Below, piece after piece: positions 49,487 through 53,336 of a stretch of 53,336 bases of DNA. The position numbers were made by a program, and so were the translations under genes. Under the pieces are notes generated by a model. The model worked only from the letters and a program-made list of their open reading frames with translations, made no database searches and was not told the origin of the DNA. Source of the stretch: CAKMMH01 sp927798255. Lineage in GTDB: Bacteria; Bdellovibrionota_C; UBA2361; CAKMMH01. Within the stretch, counting starts at the first letter, position 1, and each line of letters opens with the position of its first letter. The stretch spans positions 1 to 53,336 of the forward strand of contig JAXFOK010000067.1 of NCBI GenBank assembly GCA_034180415.1, given 5' to 3'.

Positions 49487-52400
49487 AATTATAATCTTCT
49501 CCCATTAGTATAAATAACAATGTAGCGTGTATATTAACATTATTCCCGTATCGTTTTATTAATGCATTTTTATATATATTAATTTGTGGTTCATAGAAGT
49601 TAGCTTTAAAATTCAAATCCTGTGGCTTAACTACATCTGTTTTAAAATCAATTATTTCTATGTTTGAAATTTTATTGTTTTTATACCCTACAACTACTCT
49701 ATCGATAAATCCTTTATATATTATCTCATTTTCTCTATAAATAAATGGTTCTTCATTTAATATTTCAAGAGTATCCGCTTTCCAAAGCTTTTCATAGTAA
49801 GATTTTGATAATCTATCTTTAATTTTAGGATACTTTAAACTATTTAAAAATTTATTGAAGATATCATTAAATTCAACATCACTAAATTCATTATTAAATT
49901 CTCTTTTCAATTTATTTAACGATTCATTAGTAAAAAAATCTTCCTTTTTAACTTCTAAACCATCAATCCATGAAACATTTTCAAAAAATTTATGATATAT
50001 ATTTCCTCTTTTTAAGGTGTGAGCCAATTTTAAATTAAAAATGTCCTTAACTTGACATTTTCCTTCTCCTTCTTCATTTGACGGACTTTTTATTGTCAAA
50101 TTTTTCTCTTTTAAAGCGCTTTTAAATGACTCAAATTTTTCATCAGATAATTTTTCTGATAAATCATCATTAGTTTCATTTTGTTTAGGATCTTTTATAG
50201 TATAAAAATCTTTTGTACCTACTTCATATACATTATCATTTATTAAGTGTTTGTAATTTAAAACTTGCAAAATAAAAGCTGACATACTATAGAAATAGTC
50301 TTTGCTATTTACTTTTTTTAATACATTTTCTGAAACATATATTGTAAGAGATTGTTTTGCACGAGTTAATGCAACATATAAAAGACATAATGCTTCTTCT
50401 AACTTCATTAATCTTTCTTGTTTTTGCATTTGATGATATTCATCATGATTACTTTCTAGAATCATACTAATAGCTTTTGATGTATTTAAATAAATTTCAT
50501 CAGGATTTTTAGTCCTATCTTTATAATAGTGAATTAGAAAATCTTGATGCTTATAAATACTAGTATCTAAATCAGGAAGGATTACTGCATCAAACTCTAA
50601 ACCTTTTGCTGCATGAATAGTCATAATTTTAATATTTGATGCTTTGAAATTAACTAATTGTTGCGCTGAAACAAATTTGATAAAATCATCAATATTTTTA
50701 TTAGAATTTCTATCATACTCTATACAAATATCAATTAATTCTTTAAATATAGCCTTTTCTTGGTTTGATATTTCATCTTTTATCATATCATATAGATACG
50801 ATGTGACACCTTTAAATCCATTAACTGTTAACAATTCTTTTAATAATCTTACAGTATTATCAAAATTATTAAATTTATCTTTTAAAACATTTTTAATTTT
50901 AAATAAACACAGCGTATCACCAGGATGAGCCATGTACTTAAATACAGACATAGCAAAAATTACTGATTTAAATTCTATAAGATTAACTTTTCCTTCTTGG
51001 CTAGCATCAATATTATAAGGAGGTTTATTTAACGCTGATATAACCTTTAAAACATATTTATTATCTCTGCAAAGAACGCCTATAGAGATATTTTTATATT
51101 TACTTTGTAATTCTTTTATTCTCTGACAAGTTTTTATAATAATTGGTATTATATAATTATTATCATCACCATTACCATGACTCTCATTTTGATTATCTTC
51201 ATTATCAATATCATAAAACTCTGAATAGAGTTCTGCTATATCATTATTTTCCACATCAGCCTTATTATCTACTACCTCTAATATAACGTGTCCTGGTAAT
51301 TCTTTATTATTCACTTCGTGAATAGGAAAACTTTCATTCCAATTATTTATCAACTCACAAAAATCTTCTTCGAAATACATCGTGCAAAAATTTTTACAAA
51401 TTAAATTTACAAAATCAATTATTACTTGTGATGAACGGTAACTTTTAACAAGCTCCTCTTTTTTAACTTGAGGGAAATTTTGAGAAATTTTTTTGAATAT
51501 ATCAGATACCCCTCCACGCCAAGCATAGATTGCTTGTTTTGGGTCACCTACACAAAAAAATGTTCTTTCAATACTTGAAAGAACTTCTGAAATTAAAGGC
51601 TGAATTATTTTCCATTCTTCTAAAGATGTATCTTGAAATTCATCAAGAAGGATATGTCTAAATTTAGTATCTAATCTAAAATAGATATCCGAAAGATTAT
51701 CAAGTGAAACTATTTGCTCTAATTTATATTTTAATTCAAAAAAATCTAATGTAGATAAGTTATCTCTAATCTCTTCATATACGATTGAAAATTTTTCAAA
51801 CAAAGAATATAGTGCATTAATTTTTTTATTTAATTTATTTACATAAAAAGCATCTACCCAGTCAATAATTTTGTAAGCAATATTTATAAAGTCTTGTGGT
51901 ATTTCAACTGAATAATAGTAAAAATTACCGTTCAAAATATTTGAAAAAAAACTTGAATTCGAAATTTTTGACCAGTTTTGATTAAGTAATTCACAAGATA
52001 ATTTATTTTTTAAATCAACATATTTTACTCTATCTTCCCCGTTCTTTTTTTTAGGACATTCTGCATTAAGAATAACTTCTATAAAGGCTTTTATTTCTTT
52101 ATCTGTTGGAATTTTTGTTTTACTTTTTAGATTAATCCAATTATCTTTGTTTGAATTTTTAAATTCGGTGTAAAAATCTATAAAATTATCATTAATAGTA
52201 TTACTCACTTCCTTAATTTCTGAGTTATTGTTAAGTTCTTTTAAAAATTGATATATATCATTAGATTTTTCTTCACTACAAAGAATTTTTATTGCTTCGG
52301 AAATAATATTTCTTTTTATGTCGTTTGTTGATATAGAAAATTTTGAGCTAAAACCAAGTTCACTTGAAAATGAAGTTGCAATTTTAGAAAAAAAACTATC

Positions 52401-52718
52401 CATAGTTGAAATAGAAATTTTATGTTGTAATCTAACAAAATTTTTTAATGCAATTTCTGGAGTAACTTTTATAAAATTTTTATTTAAATGTGACAATAAA
52501 TCTTTATATTCTTTTTCATCTATAACAGCCTCGGCAAGTCGTCTTATAACTCTTTGCAGAATTTCACTTGCAGCTTTTTTAGTAAAAGTTGTAGCTAAAA
52601 TATGATCTACGGTTTCACCTTGTAAAAGAAGATTAATGTATTCTAACGTTAGGGAATAAGTTTTCCCAGAACCAGCGTTTGCCTCGATAAGTTTTGCATA
52701 AGATAAATTATTTGTCAT
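49473..52718 (-). CDS. addA: UvrD-type helicase-nuclease, AddA/RecB-like
   Basis: The 1081-residue protein is a superfamily 1A helicase with a C-terminal nuclease. It shows Walker A ANAGSGKTYSLTLEYINLLL, ILATTFTKKAASEI, motif II LLDEFQDTSLEEW, FCVGDPKQAIYAWRGG, motif V IMTIHAAKGLEFDAVI, and motif VI LLYVALTRAKQSL. The PD-(D/E)XK part is IEIIDFKTDVVKPQDL with QINIYKN following. It processes double-strand breaks for recombination, typically with an AddB partner, not in this window. The short gene at 49277 overlaps its end. Confidence 0.88.
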   Translation of the reverse strand: MTNNLSYAKLIEANAGSGKTYSLTLEYINLLLQGETVDHILATTFTKKAASEILQRVIRRLAEAVIDEKEYKDLLSHLNKNFIKVTPEIALKNFVRLQHKISISTMDSFFSKIATSFSSELGFSSKFSISTNDIKRNIISEAIKILCSEEKSNDIYQFLKELNNNSEIKEVSNTINDNFIDFYTEFKNSNKDNWINLKSKTKIPTDKEIKAFIEVILNAECPKKKNGEDRVKYVDLKNKLSCELLNQNWSKISNSSFFSNILNGNFYYYSVEIPQDFINIAYKIIDWVDAFYVNKLNKKINALYSLFEKFSIVYEEIRDNLSTLDFFELKYKLEQIVSLDNLSDIYFRLDTKFRHILLDEFQDTSLEEWKIIQPLISEVLSSIERTFFCVGDPKQAIYAWRGGVSDIFKKISQNFPQVKKEELVKSYRSSQVIIDFVNLICKNFCTMYFEEDFCELINNWNESFPIHEVNNKELPGHVILEVVDNKADVENNDIAELYSEFYDIDNEDNQNESHGNGDDNNYIIPIIIKTCQRIKELQSKYKNISIGVLCRDNKYVLKVISALNKPPYNIDASQEGKVNLIEFKSVIFAMSVFKYMAHPGDTLCLFKIKNVLKDKFNNFDNTVRLLKELLTVNGFKGVTSYLYDMIKDEISNQEKAIFKELIDICIEYDRNSNKNIDDFIKFVSAQQLVNFKASNIKIMTIHAAKGLEFDAVILPDLDTSIYKHQDFLIHYYKDRTKNPDEIYLNTSKAISMILESNHDEYHQMQKQERLMKLEEALCLLYVALTRAKQSLTIYVSENVLKKVNSKDYFYSMSAFILQVLNYKHLINDNVYEVGTKDFYTIKDPKQNETNDDLSEKLSDEKFESFKSALKEKNLTIKSPSNEEGEGKCQVKDIFNLKLAHTLKRGNIYHKFFENVSWIDGLEVKKEDFFTNESLNKLKREFNNEFSDVEFNDIFNKFLNSLKYPKIKDRLSKSYYEKLWKADTLEILNEEPFIYRENEIIYKGFIDRVVVGYKNNKISNIEIIDFKTDVVKPQDLNFKANFYEPQINIYKNALIKRYGNNVNIHATLLFILMGEDYNYGNN

Positions 52719-52988
52719 AAGTTTTAGTTTATATGTTATTTCAATATATAACTAGCTGTGAAATTTTTTTATTAATTAACTACTAATATCAACAACTTAT
52801 AGATATTTTATTAATTTTACAAACAAATTACAAGTGTGTTACAAAACTGTGACAACTCAAGTTTCAAAATAAGCTAAAACTTTAATTACAAAATATGAAT
52901 GTGTATGTGATTTGGGAAAATTTAAATCACAAAATAAATAAAAAAAATTATCTTTGTATTTGTAAATAAAGGAGTGAAAAAATTTAAG
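52719..52988. other. Divergent intergenic region, AT-rich
   Basis: No gene is visible. It contains the promoters of the two divergent genes. GTTACA-AAAC-TGTGAC-like imperfect dyad lies near 52838-52855, and AGGAG at about 52971 precedes the ECF gene. Nothing else stands out. Confidence 0.4.
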
Positions 52989-53336
52989 ATGGAAAATATT
53001 TTAGTAAAAAGTGCAAATAGTAAAATGGTAAAATTAAATGATTTAGAACTTGTAAAATTAATTAAGGAAGAAAAAAATCAAGAAGCATTTCAAGAAATCA
53101 TTAATCGTTACGCTGGAAAAATTTATAATTTATCTTATAGAATTACAAGAAGCAAAGAAGATGCAGAGGAAGCGCTTCAAGATACATTTATTGCGGTTTT
53201 TTCAAAGATTGATTCATTTAAGGAAGAATCAACTTTTTCAAGTTGGCTTTATAGAGTAACAAGTAATGCTGCATTTATGGTAATTAGAAAGAGGAAAAAA
53301 TCAGAAGCAGTATCAATGTCAGAAAGTGAAGATTTT
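52989..53336 (+). CDS. ECF sigma factor, 3' end outside window
   Basis: The first 116 residues are seen. Region 2 is clear: EAFQEIINRYAGKIYNLSYR, EDAEEALQDTFIAVFSKIDS and STFSSWLYRVTSNAAFMVIR KRK, the RpoE-type core- and -10-binding segments. Region 4 lies beyond the edge. The ATG at 52989 is 14 bases from AGGAG, slightly long; a GTG at 52974 is in frame but too close to it. Its anti-sigma, if any, would lie to the right. Confidence 0.92.
   Translation, partial: MENILVKSANSKMVKLNDLELVKLIKEEKNQEAFQEIINRYAGKIYNLSYRITRSKEDAEEALQDTFIAVFSKIDSFKEESTFSSWLYRVTSNAAFMVIRKRKKSEAVSMSESEDF

Overview
The window comes from a strongly AT-rich, motile, Gram-negative bacterium. Flagellar P- and L-ring genes (flgI, flgH), lipoprotein signals and a PapD-like periplasmic chaperone imply an outer membrane. 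The gene order flgF-flgG-flgA-flgH-flgI-flgJ-flgM-flgN, together with csrA-fliW near flagellin, is the arrangement known from deltaproteobacterial-grade lineages (Desulfobacterota, Bdellovibrionota, SAR324 and relatives). I infer such a lineage but cannot name it. A long tandem-repeat protein, decayed LRR-like and aminoglycoside-kinase genes, palindromic intergenic elements and a non-flagellar type III secretion locus suggest an accessory-rich, possibly host-associated or predatory genome.

Layout. 1-2125: a large tandem-repeat protein running off the left edge. 2375-5304: two flagellins and a lytic transglycosylase, with sigma-54-type promoters. 5647-6606: a small GC-richer gene with a terminator, then a strongly structured intergenic stretch. 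6607-9293: fliW, csrA, an HDOD protein, a STAS protein and a small CxxC protein, with sigma-28-like promoters between the divergent HDOD and STAS genes. 9401-20657: housekeeping genes (GNAT, dapB, alaS, accA, miaA, pyrR, dus), an APH(3') pseudogene, and a divergent sigma factor with a small partner gene. 20782-24067: decayed genes, then a Ski2-like helicase split into two same-frame halves by a GC-rich palindromic insertion. 24101-29150: an ABC ATPase, a hybrid histidine kinase, a cold-shock protein, rlmN, two different ndk genes and infA, followed by a candidate structured RNA. 29621-37932: a compact, apparently single-operon T3SS locus. It encodes FHA proteins, SctJ, a SctO-like protein, SctQ, SctR, SctS, a short SctT and a SctU lacking its autocleavage domain; no SctN, SctV or SctC lies in the window. 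38353-40778: a response regulator, an SCPU-like secreted protein, a PapD-like chaperone and an EI24 membrane protein. 40854-47832: the flagellar rod/ring operon behind a sigma-54 site. 48090-53336: a stand-alone GlmU-type uridyltransferase, a palindromic repeat cluster, an AddA-like helicase-nuclease and the start of an ECF sigma factor.

How it fits together. The flagellar genes appear to follow a sigma-54 then FliA/FlgM hierarchy: three sigma-54 sites precede structural genes, and three sigma-28-like sites precede regulatory genes. CsrA and FliW probably set flagellin translation. The reduced T3SS locus is the most unusual multi-gene system here.
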